DNA of 64,000 nt, taken from assembly GCF_031834615.1 (NCBI RefSeq), contig NZ_CP115543.1:1313001-1377000 (forward strand), read 5' to 3'. A model generated the notes under the pieces. It was not told the DNA's origin. It ran no database searches and saw only the letters and a list, made by a program, of their open reading frames with translations. Position 1 is the stretch's first letter. The number at the start of each line of letters is the position of its first letter. Made by a program: the position numbers and the translations under genes. Positions 46,346 through 54,262 of the stretch are shown here, piece by piece. The DNA is from Stenotrophomonas aracearum (GTDB lineage Bacteria; Pseudomonadota; Gammaproteobacteria; Xanthomonadales; Xanthomonadaceae).

Positions 46346-48154
46346 TCACTCGATCGGCTGGTCCAGCATCAGCTGGCGGGCGAAGCGCACCGGCGGGGCG
46401 CCGTAGGACAGCATCTGGTCGTGGTAGGCCTTCAGGTTGAACGTGTCGCCCTGCTTTTCCTGCACGGCCTTGCGGGTGTCGAAGTGTTCCTGCGCACCGA
46501 CGAAGTAGGTCGGCAGCTGTGCGGACGTCAGCTGTGCACGCACCCACTTGCCCGAGGCTTCGCTTTCCTGCTGGAAGGCGTCGTGGGTCATCAGCTGCAT
46601 GGCCTGCTCGCGGGTCCAGTTGTCCACGTGCACGCCCTGGTCCAGGATCGCGTTGGAAATGGTGCGCAGGTAGAACTTCAGCTGCACCAGGTGGAACAAC
46701 GGGTCGTTGTCCAGGTAACCCTGCTCCTGCATCATCCGCTCGGTGTAGACCGCCCAGCCTTCGGCGAACAGGCCCGAACGCAGCACGGCGCGCAGGGTCG
46801 ACGGGAACTTGCCCGAATGCCAGCCTTCCAGGTAGTGGCCCGGGGTGCCTTCGTGGATGCTCAACAGGTGGATCATGCGGCTGTTGTATTCGCGCAGGAA
46901 CGAGTCGACCTGCTTGTCGGTCCAGTCGTCCGGAATCGGCGACACCGCGTAGAAGGTCTTCAGGTTCTTGTCGAGCGGGCCCGGCGAGTCGCAGTAGGCC
47001 ACGGCCACGCCACGCTGGAATTCCGGCATCAGGATGATGTCCACCGGCGCGTCGGGCAGGGTCATCAGGTCGTGCGTGCGCACGAACTCGGTGGACTGGG
47101 CCAGCGCGGCCTTGGCGTCTTCAACCACCTTGTCGCGTGCCGGCTTGTCGGCATACGCCAGTTCCAGCGCGGCTTCGATCGCCGCCTGCTGCTGCGCGTC
47201 GGTCGGGTTGGCCGGCAGTTCCGGGGCACCCGGCTTGTCCTTCAGCACCGTCTGCGCGATGCCGTACATGTCCTGGCGCACGCGCTTGAGTTCGGCACGC
47301 GCGCGCTCGCCGATCTCGGCGCGCGACAGCGAGGAATTCAGCGCGAACTTCAGCTTCTGGTCGTACAGCTCGGCGCCGATCCGGAAGTCGCCCTTGGCGT
47401 TCGGCACCAGGGTCTTGTCCAGCCAGGTCTGCTGCGCGTCCACGGCCTTCTTCAGGCCGTCGATGGCGGCCTGCAGGCGCTTGCCGTCTTCGGCCGGCAG
47501 TTCGCCGATGTGCGGGGTGATGAAAGTGTCGACGATGCTGAGGATGCCGCGGTTCTGCTTGGCCACGGTTTCGGCATGGATCTTCGGCACGCGCGCCGGG
47601 TCCAGGTTCTCACGGGCCTGGGCGAAGATCTGCGGCAGCTTTTCCATGCGCGCGGTGGCCGACTTCAGGCGCTCGGGCAGCGGCGCGAACTCACGCGCCA
47701 TCAGGCCGTACAGCGCGCTGCCGGCGGCACCGTTGTAGATCTGCGGGTCCCACTTGGACGACTGCAGCACTTCGGCGGTCCAGATTTCCTGCTGCAGCTG
47801 GTTGCGCAGGATCGCGGCGTCGACCTGGTTTTCGCGGCCGAGCTTGCTGACCTCGATCTTGTCCAGTTCGCCGAGCAGGCCCTTGTAGGCGGTCAGCATC
47901 TTCTGCTGGCCGGCCGCGCTCAGGTCGTCGATCTCGCTGTCGTAGCGGTGGTCGCCGATCTGGGTGGCGCTGATCGGGGACAGCTGCATCCAGGTGTCCA
48001 GGGCGCGCTTGGACAGGTCGGCGAACGCGGCGTCGACGGCGGCGTCGGCCGGAGCGCTGGCGGCGGTACCGGCGGCCGGTGCGGTGGGGGCGTCGGCCTG
48101 CTGGCAGCCACCCAGGGCGGCGATCAGGGCGAGGGCGAGAAGATGCTGGCGCAT
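46346..48154 (-). CDS. DUF885 lipoprotein, probable metallopeptidase
   Basis: This 602-residue lipoprotein has lipobox ALGGC at about residue 17 and an Ala/Pro-rich linker. The body is the helical DUF885 domain; SIHEGTPGHYLEG near residue 450 is the expected zinc-binding HExxxH-like site of the family, with a downstream EGWAVYTERMM supplying a glutamate. Related proteins are periplasmic, with proposed peptidase activity. Full family length. It stands alone with its own terminator. Confidence 0.88.
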   Translation of the reverse strand: MRQHLLALALIAALGGCQQADAPTAPAAGTAASAPADAAVDAAFADLSKRALDTWMQLSPISATQIGDHRYDSEIDDLSAAGQQKMLTAYKGLLGELDKIEVSKLGRENQVDAAILRNQLQQEIWTAEVLQSSKWDPQIYNGAAGSALYGLMAREFAPLPERLKSATARMEKLPQIFAQARENLDPARVPKIHAETVAKQNRGILSIVDTFITPHIGELPAEDGKRLQAAIDGLKKAVDAQQTWLDKTLVPNAKGDFRIGAELYDQKLKFALNSSLSRAEIGERARAELKRVRQDMYGIAQTVLKDKPGAPELPANPTDAQQQAAIEAALELAYADKPARDKVVEDAKAALAQSTEFVRTHDLMTLPDAPVDIILMPEFQRGVAVAYCDSPGPLDKNLKTFYAVSPIPDDWTDKQVDSFLREYNSRMIHLLSIHEGTPGHYLEGWHSGKFPSTLRAVLRSGLFAEGWAVYTERMMQEQGYLDNDPLFHLVQLKFYLRTISNAILDQGVHVDNWTREQAMQLMTHDAFQQESEASGKWVRAQLTSAQLPTYFVGAQEHFDTRKAVQEKQGDTFNLKAYHDQMLSYGAPPVRFARQLMLDQPIE

Positions 48155-48259
48155 CGGCGATCCTGTGCTGTGGTCAATCGGCCAGCATAGGCGGCCCGGC
48201 GGGGTGCCGCCCGTGCCATTGGATTACCATGGCGCTTTCCAGACCGGCGGGGTGGTGCC

Positions 48260-48616
48260 ATGCAGTACCAGGGAGGCTGTCACTGTGGAAACATCGCATT
48301 CACGTTGGAGGCGGCAGAGCCCATCACCGAGGCGATGGACTGCAACTGCTCGCTGTGCCGCAAGCGGGGCGGGCTGCTCTGGTTCGGTCCGCGCGCGGCG
48401 CTGACCCTGACCACGGACCCGGCGGCGGTGAGCACCTATCAGTTCAACCAGCGCCATCTTGAGCACCATTTCTGCGCCACGTGCGGCATCGCGCCGTTCA
48501 GCGAGGGCATCGACCCGCGCAGCAACCAGCCGATGGCGGCGGTGAACGTGCGCTGCCTGCCGGAGGTAGACCTGGCCGGGCTCAGGATCACCCAGTACGA
48601 CGGGGCCAAGGTCTGA
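48260..48616 (+). CDS. GFA-domain protein
   Basis: This 118-residue protein of the GFA/CENP-V fold has three zinc cysteine clusters: GGCHCGNIAF at residues 6-9, CNCSLCRKRG near 29-36 and HHFCATCGIAPF near 71-77. The namesake is a glutathione-dependent formaldehyde-activating enzyme, but most small bacterial members have not been shown to do this. The reaction is therefore uncertain. Confidence 0.88.
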   Translation: MQYQGGCHCGNIAFTLEAAEPITEAMDCNCSLCRKRGGLLWFGPRAALTLTTDPAAVSTYQFNQRHLEHHFCATCGIAPFSEGIDPRSNQPMAAVNVRCLPEVDLAGLRITQYDGAKV

Positions 48617-48632
48617 GCCCCGCGCGGTTCCG

Positions 48633-48926
48633 TCAGCCTTCGTCTTCTTCGTACTCGACGAACACGTCCAGCTCGCGGGCGAGCACTTCCACGGCATCGC
48701 GTACGCGCTGGGTGGTGTACTCGTTGCCGACTTCCACTTCGAGCTCATGGGTACCCGGTCCGATGTCATCGGAGAGACCGGCCGAGCTGGAGTCGTCGTC
48801 GTCCATGTGCGGCATCAGGTCATCGGTTTCCTCGACATGCTCGATGCCGTCGATGCTCTGCAGCAGGTCGCTGATGGCGCGGGCATCGTCTTCGGTGCCG
48901 GTGATCCGGATACGCAGCATGGCCAT
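48633..48926 (-). CDS. Small acidic protein of unknown function
   Basis: This 97-residue protein starts with a ferredoxin-like or ACT-like beta-alpha-beta pattern (MAMLRIRITGTEDDARAISDL), a very acidic centre (MPHMDDDDSSSAGLSDD) and a beta-hairpin/helix C-terminus (HELEVEVGNEYTTQRVRDAV). I do not recognise a characterised family. The ATG at 48926 is chosen because the beta strand begins right after it; the frame is open further upstream. It is convergent with the GFA gene, the two stops being 16 bases apart. Confidence 0.7.
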   Translation of the reverse strand: MAMLRIRITGTEDDARAISDLLQSIDGIEHVEETDDLMPHMDDDDSSSAGLSDDIGPGTHELEVEVGNEYTTQRVRDAVEVLARELDVFVEYEEDEG

Positions 48927-49011
48927 GGGGAGGTCTCTGGGAAGGGAATTCCAGCCTAGCCAGCGGGTGGACAAGGGCAGGTGAGGAACGAGCCGCTTCA
49001 GGTGCATCTGT

Positions 49012-49947
49012 TCAGTCGCGCGCAATTCCCATCAGTTCTTCCGGCAACGCGGGTATCGGCGTGCGGTCGTCCTGCGCTTCGCGCTTGAGCCAATCCATGA
49101 ACGCAACAGCGGTGGGGCTGAGCGGGCGGTGCTCGGGATGCACGATGTAATAGGCGTAGCGCGCCTTGAGCGCGGGCCCGGGCAGGCGCACCAGTTCGTA
49201 ACGTTGCAGGTAGGGCTGGGCGATGTGCTTGCGCGCGAGCACGGCGCCGATGCCGTAGACGGCGGCGCGCATGGCGTCGGTGCTGTCGCTGAAGGTGTGC
49301 TGGGCGGGCAGGTCGAGGCCACGCACGCCGGCGGCGCGGAACCAGTCGCGCCAGCCCTGCGGTGACATGTCGCTGACCAGCGGCAGGCTGGCGATCTGGG
49401 CGGGCTCGCGCAGGGCGGAGACGCCGGGCAGCGCGGGTGAGGCGACGGGGCAGAGTTCGTCGTCCATCAGATGGTGGGCGGTGAGCCCGGGCCATTGGCC
49501 AAGGCCGTAGCGGATGCCGAGCTCGGGGCCGTTCTCGTCGAAGCGCAGCAGTTCGCTGCTGGTCTGCAGTTGGATGCGCATGCGCGGGTGCTGGCGGGTG
49601 AAACGCGGCAGGCGGGGTACCAGCCAGCAGTAGGAGAGGGAGCGGAGGGTGGTGATGCGCAGGGGAACGATGTCGGCCTGGGGGTGCAGGTTGCCGGCGA
49701 CGGCATTGAGGTCGCTGAGCGCGGCGGCGGCGGCGTCGGCGAGCTGGCGGCCTTCGGCGGTGAGGCGGACGCCGCGCGCCTGGCGCTGGAACAAGACGGT
49801 ACCGAGCAAAGATTCGAGCCGGCGCACGTGGTGGCTGACGGCGCTGGCAGTGAGGTGCAGTTCTTCGGCGGCGTGGGCGAAGTTCTGGTGGCGGGCGGCG
49901 ACGGCGAACACGCCGAGGGCGGGCAGTAGGGCAGGGCGCAGGATCAT
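49012..49947 (-). CDS. LysR-family regulator (GcvA-like)
   Basis: This 311-residue LysR-type regulator has the N-terminal winged helix-turn-helix (ALGVFAVAARHQNFAHAAEELHLTASAVSHHVRRLE) and a substrate-binding domain of the GcvA/AmpR subgroup. It diverges from the EamA transporter, the usual arrangement when the regulator controls the neighbour. The open frame runs far upstream, but the family N-terminus fixes the ATG at 49947. Confidence 0.92.
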   Translation of the reverse strand: MILRPALLPALGVFAVAARHQNFAHAAEELHLTASAVSHHVRRLESLLGTVLFQRQARGVRLTAEGRQLADAAAAALSDLNAVAGNLHPQADIVPLRITTLRSLSYCWLVPRLPRFTRQHPRMRIQLQTSSELLRFDENGPELGIRYGLGQWPGLTAHHLMDDELCPVASPALPGVSALREPAQIASLPLVSDMSPQGWRDWFRAAGVRGLDLPAQHTFSDSTDAMRAAVYGIGAVLARKHIAQPYLQRYELVRLPGPALKARYAYYIVHPEHRPLSPTAVAFMDWLKREAQDDRTPIPALPEELMGIARD

Positions 49948-50107
49948 CGGCAAGACCCAAATCTGATTTGTGGCTGGCACTGATACTACGCGCTTGCGGG
50001 GTTTGGGGCGCAGGCGGATGCTGTACCTCTTCCCCCGGAGCCTTCGCCATGTTGCTGCCCGTCGTGTTGCCGTGTGTTGGTGGTGTTGTTTCGAGCGGGG
50101 GCCGCCC

Positions 50108-50986
50108 GTGAGCGCGGATCTGGCCGGTACGGCTGCCCGCGACTGGCGCACGCCGCTGGAGCTGACGCTGCTGGGGGCGATCTGGGGCTGCTCCTTCCTG
50201 TTCATGCGGGTGGCGGTGCCGTCGTTCGGGCCGTACGCGCTGGTGGAGGTGCGGTTGCTGCTGGGGGCGCTGGTGCTGCTGCCGTTCCTGTGGAAGGCGC
50301 GTGCGCAGTTCCCGGCGCGTCGGTGGCGCTGGCTGGTGCCGATCGGTCTGATCAATTCGGCGATTCCGTTCGTGCTGTTCGCGTGGGCGGCGCAGCGTGC
50401 GCCGGCGGCGATCGGGGCGATCTGCAATGCGATGACGGTGTTGTTCGCGGCGTTGATCGCGTTCCTGTTCTTCGGTGAAAAAATCGGCATGCGCCGTGCT
50501 ATCGCGCTGCTGGTCGGCTTCACCGGGGTGGTGGTGCTGGCGACGGCCAAGGTGTCGGGACTGAGCATTGGCGCGGCGGTGATCGCCGGTTCGCTGGCGG
50601 CGTTGCTGTACGGGCTGGGGGTGAACCTGGTGAAGCGCCACATGACTGGTTTGCCGCCGGCGGCATCGGCGGGTGCAACGCTGGGCAGCGCGGCGCTGGT
50701 GATGCTGCCTCTGGCGCTGACGCATTGGCCGGAGGCTCCCATTCCTGTGGTTTCCTGGGCGTGCGCGATCGCGCTGGGCGTGGTCTGCACCGGCTTCGCC
50801 TTCCTGATGTTCTATCGCCTGATCGCCCGCATCGGCCCGGCTCGCGCTTCCACCGTCACCTATCTGGTGCCGATGTTCGGCGCGCTGTTCGCCTGGATGT
50901 TCCTGGGTGAGCCGGTGACGCTGGCGATGTTGATCGCAGGTGCGTTGATCCTCGGCAGCGTCGCGGTCTCCCAGCGCTCGCGGTAG
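50108..50986 (+). CDS. EamA/DMT-family transporter next to the LysR gene
   Basis: This 292-residue protein has ten predicted helices in two EamA repeats (LTLLGAIWGCSFLFMRVAVP and VVSWACAIALGVVCTGFAF). It is a probable exporter controlled by the divergent LysR regulator. I choose the GTG at 50108 because the first membrane helix follows closely; an ATG at 50018 is open but would add a charged 30-residue start. The TAG stop codon is the TAG of a SMAG GTAG. Confidence 0.88.
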   Translation: MSADLAGTAARDWRTPLELTLLGAIWGCSFLFMRVAVPSFGPYALVEVRLLLGALVLLPFLWKARAQFPARRWRWLVPIGLINSAIPFVLFAWAAQRAPAAIGAICNAMTVLFAALIAFLFFGEKIGMRRAIALLVGFTGVVVLATAKVSGLSIGAAVIAGSLAALLYGLGVNLVKRHMTGLPPAASAGATLGSAALVMLPLALTHWPEAPIPVVSWACAIALGVVCTGFAFLMFYRLIARIGPARASTVTYLVPMFGALFAWMFLGEPVTLAMLIAGALILGSVAVSQRSR

Positions 50987-51049
50987 AGCCGGGGCATGCC
51001 CGGCCGCTCTTGATTGCAACGTATGCGTAGAGCCGGGCTCTGCCCGGCT
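50983..51049 (+). repeat. Two tandem SMAG palindromes
   Basis: Copies at 50983-51004 and 51027-51049 on the plus strand share GTAGAGCCGGG...CCCGGC. The first supplies the stop codon of the EamA gene. The second leads into the composite repeat copy B. Confidence 0.85.
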
Positions 51050-51260
51050 CGCTGTTGGATTCAGGCGAACAGCCCGTCGGCGGCGAGGTTTCCTGGTGTT
51101 GGGCCGGCGGGTGGGGGGTACGGGACACGCCTCAAATCTCCCGTTAGGCTCGGGCGGCACATCCATGTGCCTTCACGGTCCCGTACCCCCCACCCGCCGA
51201 CCCATCGATAGGTCGTCGGCTGCCACGGGAAAAACCGGTGTGTCGACCGTTGGTCGACAC
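51027..51260 (+). repeat. Composite branched intergenic repeat, copy B (diverged)
   Basis: Same order of parts as copy A, but with a largely different sequence. The outer stem 51101-51126 pairs with 51178-51203 over 26 positions with one mismatch. Inside are CCCG/CGGG (51140-51154) and the hairpin GGCACATCCATGTGCC (51156-51171), which keeps the CATCCATG core. The leader GCTGTTGGATTC...GAACAGC and the tail ending TGCCACGGGA match copy A. A palindrome TGTCGACCGTTGGTCGACA closes it. Confidence 0.8.
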
Positions 51261-51286
51261 GAATGATTGCTGCGTTGGTTTACGGT

Positions 51287-51309
51287 GGACACACATGGCG
51301 TGTCACTAC
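51287..51309 (-). repeat. SMAG palindrome between repeat copies B and C
   Basis: The minus strand reads GTAGTGACACGCCATGTGTG, a SMAG of the same subtype as those at 16421-16524. No gene is visible from 50987 to 51730; this whole 744-base stretch is made of SMAGs and two composite repeats. Confidence 0.8.
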
Positions 51310-51403
51310 GCGACTGGTTCGCCTCGCGCGGTAGGGTTGGTTCCCAAACAACCGCCGTGGAATCGCCCGCGTCCGGTAACGCATGACAATCGAACGAAAC
51401 CGC

Positions 51404-51625
51404 ATGTCGGCCAATGGCCGACATCCGCGTGTCCCTTGGCCACCGGCCAACTGTCAAAGGGTCGCCCGGTGTCGGTTTGCGGGGGACTCGGCGCCATGGA
51501 TGGCGTCCGCGTAGCCCCCATGGATGGGTTTACGGCGACCCCGCAAACCGGCACCGGGCGGCCCAAGCCAGGGAAACGGTGCACCTGCGGCTGTTCGCCT
51601 GAATCCAACAGCAGCCGGGCGCAGC
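51404..51625 (-). repeat. Composite branched intergenic repeat, copy C
   Basis: Reverse-oriented copy of the element at 45957-46217. The core stem CGGTTTGCGGGG (51473-51484) with CCCCGCAAACCG (51539-51550) and the inner GCCATGGATGGC and CCCATGGATGGG hairpins are identical to copy A in reverse. The flanking arms extend the stem to 22 positions with two G-U type pairs on the minus strand. A palindrome ATGTCGGCCAATGGCCGACA marks its distal end. Confidence 0.85.
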
Positions 51626-51697
51626 CGCGCCGCAGCCGCAATGACGCGTCCAACCGATGAACGCGTCGCCACGCGCCGTTGCAACGAATGACCCGTC

Positions 51698-51724
51698 GTA
51701 GAGCCGGGCAGAGCCCGGCTCTAC
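51698..51724. repeat. Symmetric SMAG palindrome
   Basis: GTAGAGCCGGGC...GCCCGGCTCTAC has GTAG at both ends. It ends 7 bases before the cyclophilin stop codon and may act as its terminator. Confidence 0.8.
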
Positions 51725-51730
51725 GGTCCC

Positions 51731-52630
51731 TCACCGAACCGGCACAGGAATGTTGCACAGATCGATATGCCCCGCCGCACGCTTGTAGAAATCGTCCACG
51801 CGGTTTCGGCGCGCTTCCACCGTGTCGATGAACGTCTTTGAGTCGGTGCGCAGCACCTGCAGCGTCGGTCGCTGCGCTTCGGACAGGTCGCTCACGCGCT
51901 GGATCGAGGTGATCGGCGTGCGCTGTGCAGCGTCCGCATAGAAACCCATCGGCGCCGGACCGCGCGGTAGCGCGCTGAGCAGCTCCATGCCCTTGAGCAC
52001 GCGCCCCACCACCGTGATGTTGCGGTCCAGCTGGCGCGGCGACTGCCCGGTGACCACGTACAGCTCCGCACCGATGCTGCTGTCTTCCTCATTGTTGCGG
52101 CCTGCGCCCAGCGCACCGTAGCAATGCGCCAGCCACGTCTTGCCGTCCGCCTTGTCCTGGCCCACCGCGAACCCGTCAATGAATCCGGTCTGGTCCGCCC
52201 AGCCGTCGCGGTCCGGCAGCACCGTGACCTTCAGACCCTTGCTGTCGCGCTGGAACTCTGCCGGCAGCTTGCGCTTGGCACTGCCCAGCGGCTTCGCCTT
52301 CGCCGCATCGTCCGCATCCGCATCGCCGAACTGCACCACGAAATTGTCTTGCGCCCGGTAGATGCTCTCGCCGTCCCAGAAGTGCTCGTGCGCCAGCGTC
52401 TGGATGTTCGCCACGTGCTGCGGCGCAAACGCCGGGGCCAGCTCGATCACCACCTGGCCCGCCGCCAGGTTCATCACCAGCAGGTTGGCCGGGTCCGGCG
52501 TGCGCCAGTCGCTGTCCGGCGACGCCTCCAGGATCTGCTGGGCGCTGCGATAGGGCGTGGCCGCCGTGGCCAGGGTCGGTAGGACGCAGGTGAGGGCGAG
52601 GGCGAGCAGCGCAGGACGGCGTGGCGACAT
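51731..52630 (-). CDS. Cyclophilin-type peptidylprolyl isomerase, periplasmic
   Basis: This 299-residue protein has a signal peptide (residues 1-23, ending ATAA) and a cyclophilin domain: [20 protein letters not shown], the substrate-loop region [13 protein letters not shown], then [27 protein letters not shown] and a late strand with [14 protein letters not shown]. It should catalyse proline isomerisation during folding of exported proteins. The C-terminal 70 residues go beyond the usual domain. It is transcribed alone, framed by SMAGs on both sides. Confidence 0.9.
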   Translation of the reverse strand: MSPRRPALLALALTCVLPTLATAATPYRSAQQILEASPDSDWRTPDPANLLVMNLAAGQVVIELAPAFAPQHVANIQTLAHEHFWDGESIYRAQDNFVVQFGDADADDAAKAKPLGSAKRKLPAEFQRDSKGLKVTVLPDRDGWADQTGFIDGFAVGQDKADGKTWLAHCYGALGAGRNNEEDSSIGAELYVVTGQSPRQLDRNITVVGRVLKGMELLSALPRGPAPMGFYADAAQRTPITSIQRVSDLSEAQRPTLQVLRTDSKTFIDTVEARRNRVDDFYKRAAGHIDLCNIPVPVR

Positions 52631-52684
52631 GGCAGGGCCTTTTAGGAGGTAGCCCCGATTCTGGCGCAGATGTCTCCCCCCAAG

Positions 52685-52754
52685 GTAGTGCCGGCCGCCG
52701 GCCGGCTCCTCGTGAATCCGGCATCGCGTGGAGCCGGCCAGCGGCCGGCACTAC
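52685..52754. repeat. Inverted pair of SMAG palindromes
   Basis: A plus-strand copy at 52685-52709 and a minus-strand copy at 52730-52754 (GTAGTGCCGGCCGCTGGCCG) face each other between the divergent cyclophilin and padR genes. Confidence 0.85.
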
Positions 52755-52796
52755 GCACCCACCCGGCAGGGTGACTAACGGCACGTTCGCTATAGC

Positions 52797-52827
52797 TGAC
52801 TTCACACTAGTGTTGACTCCACGCTAG
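52797..52827. promoter_or_regulatory. Probable operator of the PadR-type regulator
   Basis: Two 14-base direct repeats TGACTTCACACTAG and TGACTCCACGCTAG start 17 bases apart (52797 and 52814) and match at 12 of 14 positions. The first overlaps a perfect palindrome ACACTAGTGT (52804-52813). They lie 13-43 bases before the PadR start codon. A TATAGC hexamer stands just upstream. Confidence 0.55.
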
Positions 52828-52839
52828 CTGGAGATCGCC

Positions 52840-53205
52840 ATGAGCGACCACGAGGTCCACCTCAAGAAGTTCCAGAAAGAGCTCAGCGCCGGCACCGTTT
52901 CGCTAGCGTTGCTGGCGGTGCTGGCCCGTACCGGCGAGCCGCTGTACGGCTACCTGATTGCCAAGGAGCTCGAACGCGTGGGCGAAGGCGTGCTCAGCGG
53001 CAAGCAGAGCGCGCTGTACCCGGTGCTGCGCAACCTGGAAGGCGCCGGCCTGCTCGAGAGCCAGATCGAACCGTCGGTGGCCGGGCCACCGCGGCGCTAC
53101 TACCGAATCAACGAACGCGGCCGTCAGGTCCTGGAGCAGTGGACCCAGGCCTGGCGTGCCACCCGAGATTCCGTCGATTCCGTGCTGGAAGGGGTACTGC
53201 AATGA
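52840..53205 (+). CDS. PadR-family transcriptional regulator
   Basis: This 121-residue regulator has the PadR winged helix: GTVSLALLAVLARTGEPLYGYLIAKEL, then SGKQSALYPVLRNLEGAGLLES and the wing region GPPRRYYRINERGRQVL. The ATG has GGAG about 8 bases upstream. It overlaps the next gene by ATGA, and such pairs usually mean that the regulator represses its own operon, here through the repeats at 52797-52827. The inducer is unknown. Confidence 0.93.
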   Translation: MSDHEVHLKKFQKELSAGTVSLALLAVLARTGEPLYGYLIAKELERVGEGVLSGKQSALYPVLRNLEGAGLLESQIEPSVAGPPRRYYRINERGRQVLEQWTQAWRATRDSVDSVLEGVLQ

Positions 53206-54218
53206 ACGAACAGAGCATGGCGGGCGTGGGCCTGCCCACCACCATCGGGCAGTACCTGGCGCAGCTGCGCGCTGCCCTGCACGACGCCGACCCGGCGATG
53301 GTGCAGGACGCGCTGTATGACGCCGAGGAATACCTGCGCTCGGAGCTGGCCGCCCAGCCCGGCCGCAGCGAAGCCGAGGTCATCGCCGACGTCGCCGGCA
53401 GCTACGGCGCGCCGGAGGAAGTGGCCGAGATCTACCGCGAAACCGAAATCACCGTGAACCGCGCGCTGCGCACGCCCAGTGCCAGCATCCGTCCGATCGC
53501 GCGGGTCGTCCCCGCCCAGGTCGCGCCCGGAGCCGCCGCCGCAGCGGCCGCTGCGGGCGAGGTTCCGCCGGTGGACCGCGTGCCGCCGCCGCCGCGTTCG
53601 GCACTGGCCCGGTTTTTCGGTGTCGCACTGGAACCGCGCACCTATGGCGCGCTGTTCTACATGCTGCTGTCGCTGGCCACCGGCACGTTCTTCTTCACCT
53701 GGGTGATCACCGGCCTGTCGATGTCGCTGGGCCTGCTGATCCTGATCATCGGCATCCCGCTGACCGTGCTGTTCTTCGGCTCGGTACGCGGCCTGGCGCT
53801 GCTGGAAGGGCGCCTGATCGAAGTCCTGCTCGGCGAACGCATGCCACGCCGGCCGCGCTACTCCGACCGCAGCCGCACCTGGCTGCAGCGGATCGGCGAC
53901 ATGTTCACCGACGGGCGCACCTGGCTGACCATGCTGTATTTCGTGCTGATGCTGCCGCTGGGCATCCTGTACTTCACCGTCGCCGTGACCCTGCTGTCGG
54001 TGTCGCTGGCCTTCATCTGGGCACCGGTGGCGGCGATGTTCGCGCTGGACGGCGTGCCCGGGCTGTACATCGACGGGAACGTCACCACGCTGCCGCTGTG
54101 GACCACGCCGGCATTCGCGGCACTGGGCGTAGTGATCCTGTTCTGCACCATGCACCTGGCGCGCTTCATCGGCCACCTGCACGGGCAGATGGCGAAGCAT
54201 CTGCTGGTTCGCCTGTAG
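53202..54218 (+). CDS. Membrane protein with HAAS-like N-terminal domain
   Basis: This 338-residue protein starts with a helical domain of about 90 residues (YLAQLRAALHDADPAMVQDALYDAEEYLRSEL), typical of the HAAS/DUF1700-like signalling domains that accompany PadR regulators. An Ala/Pro-rich linker (about 105-145) follows, then two pairs of membrane helices (about 155-205 and 245-285, plus one near 310-330). It probably senses something at the membrane and works with the PadR regulator encoded just upstream with ATGA overlap. No enzymatic motif is seen. Confidence 0.8.
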   Translation: MNEQSMAGVGLPTTIGQYLAQLRAALHDADPAMVQDALYDAEEYLRSELAAQPGRSEAEVIADVAGSYGAPEEVAEIYRETEITVNRALRTPSASIRPIARVVPAQVAPGAAAAAAAAGEVPPVDRVPPPPRSALARFFGVALEPRTYGALFYMLLSLATGTFFFTWVITGLSMSLGLLILIIGIPLTVLFFGSVRGLALLEGRLIEVLLGERMPRRPRYSDRSRTWLQRIGDMFTDGRTWLTMLYFVLMLPLGILYFTVAVTLLSVSLAFIWAPVAAMFALDGVPGLYIDGNVTTLPLWTTPAFAALGVVILFCTMHLARFIGHLHGQMAKHLLVRL

Positions 54219-54225
54219 CAATCGG

Positions 54226-54251
54226 CGGGTGACGACCGACGGTCGTCACCC
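54226..54251. terminator. Hairpin between convergent genes
   Basis: GGGTGACGACCG-A-CGGTCGTCACCC is a near-perfect palindrome between the convergent HAAS-like and PHA depolymerase genes. T-runs are poor on both sides, so it is a weak or factor-assisted bidirectional terminator. Confidence 0.55.
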
Positions 54252-54262
54252 GCTGCGATCCT

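Noticed and set aside
51238-51660. Open frames of 60-150 codons in the 51 kb gap
   Set aside because: They run through the composite repeats, exist in several frames at once, and have no ribosome site or protein-like composition.
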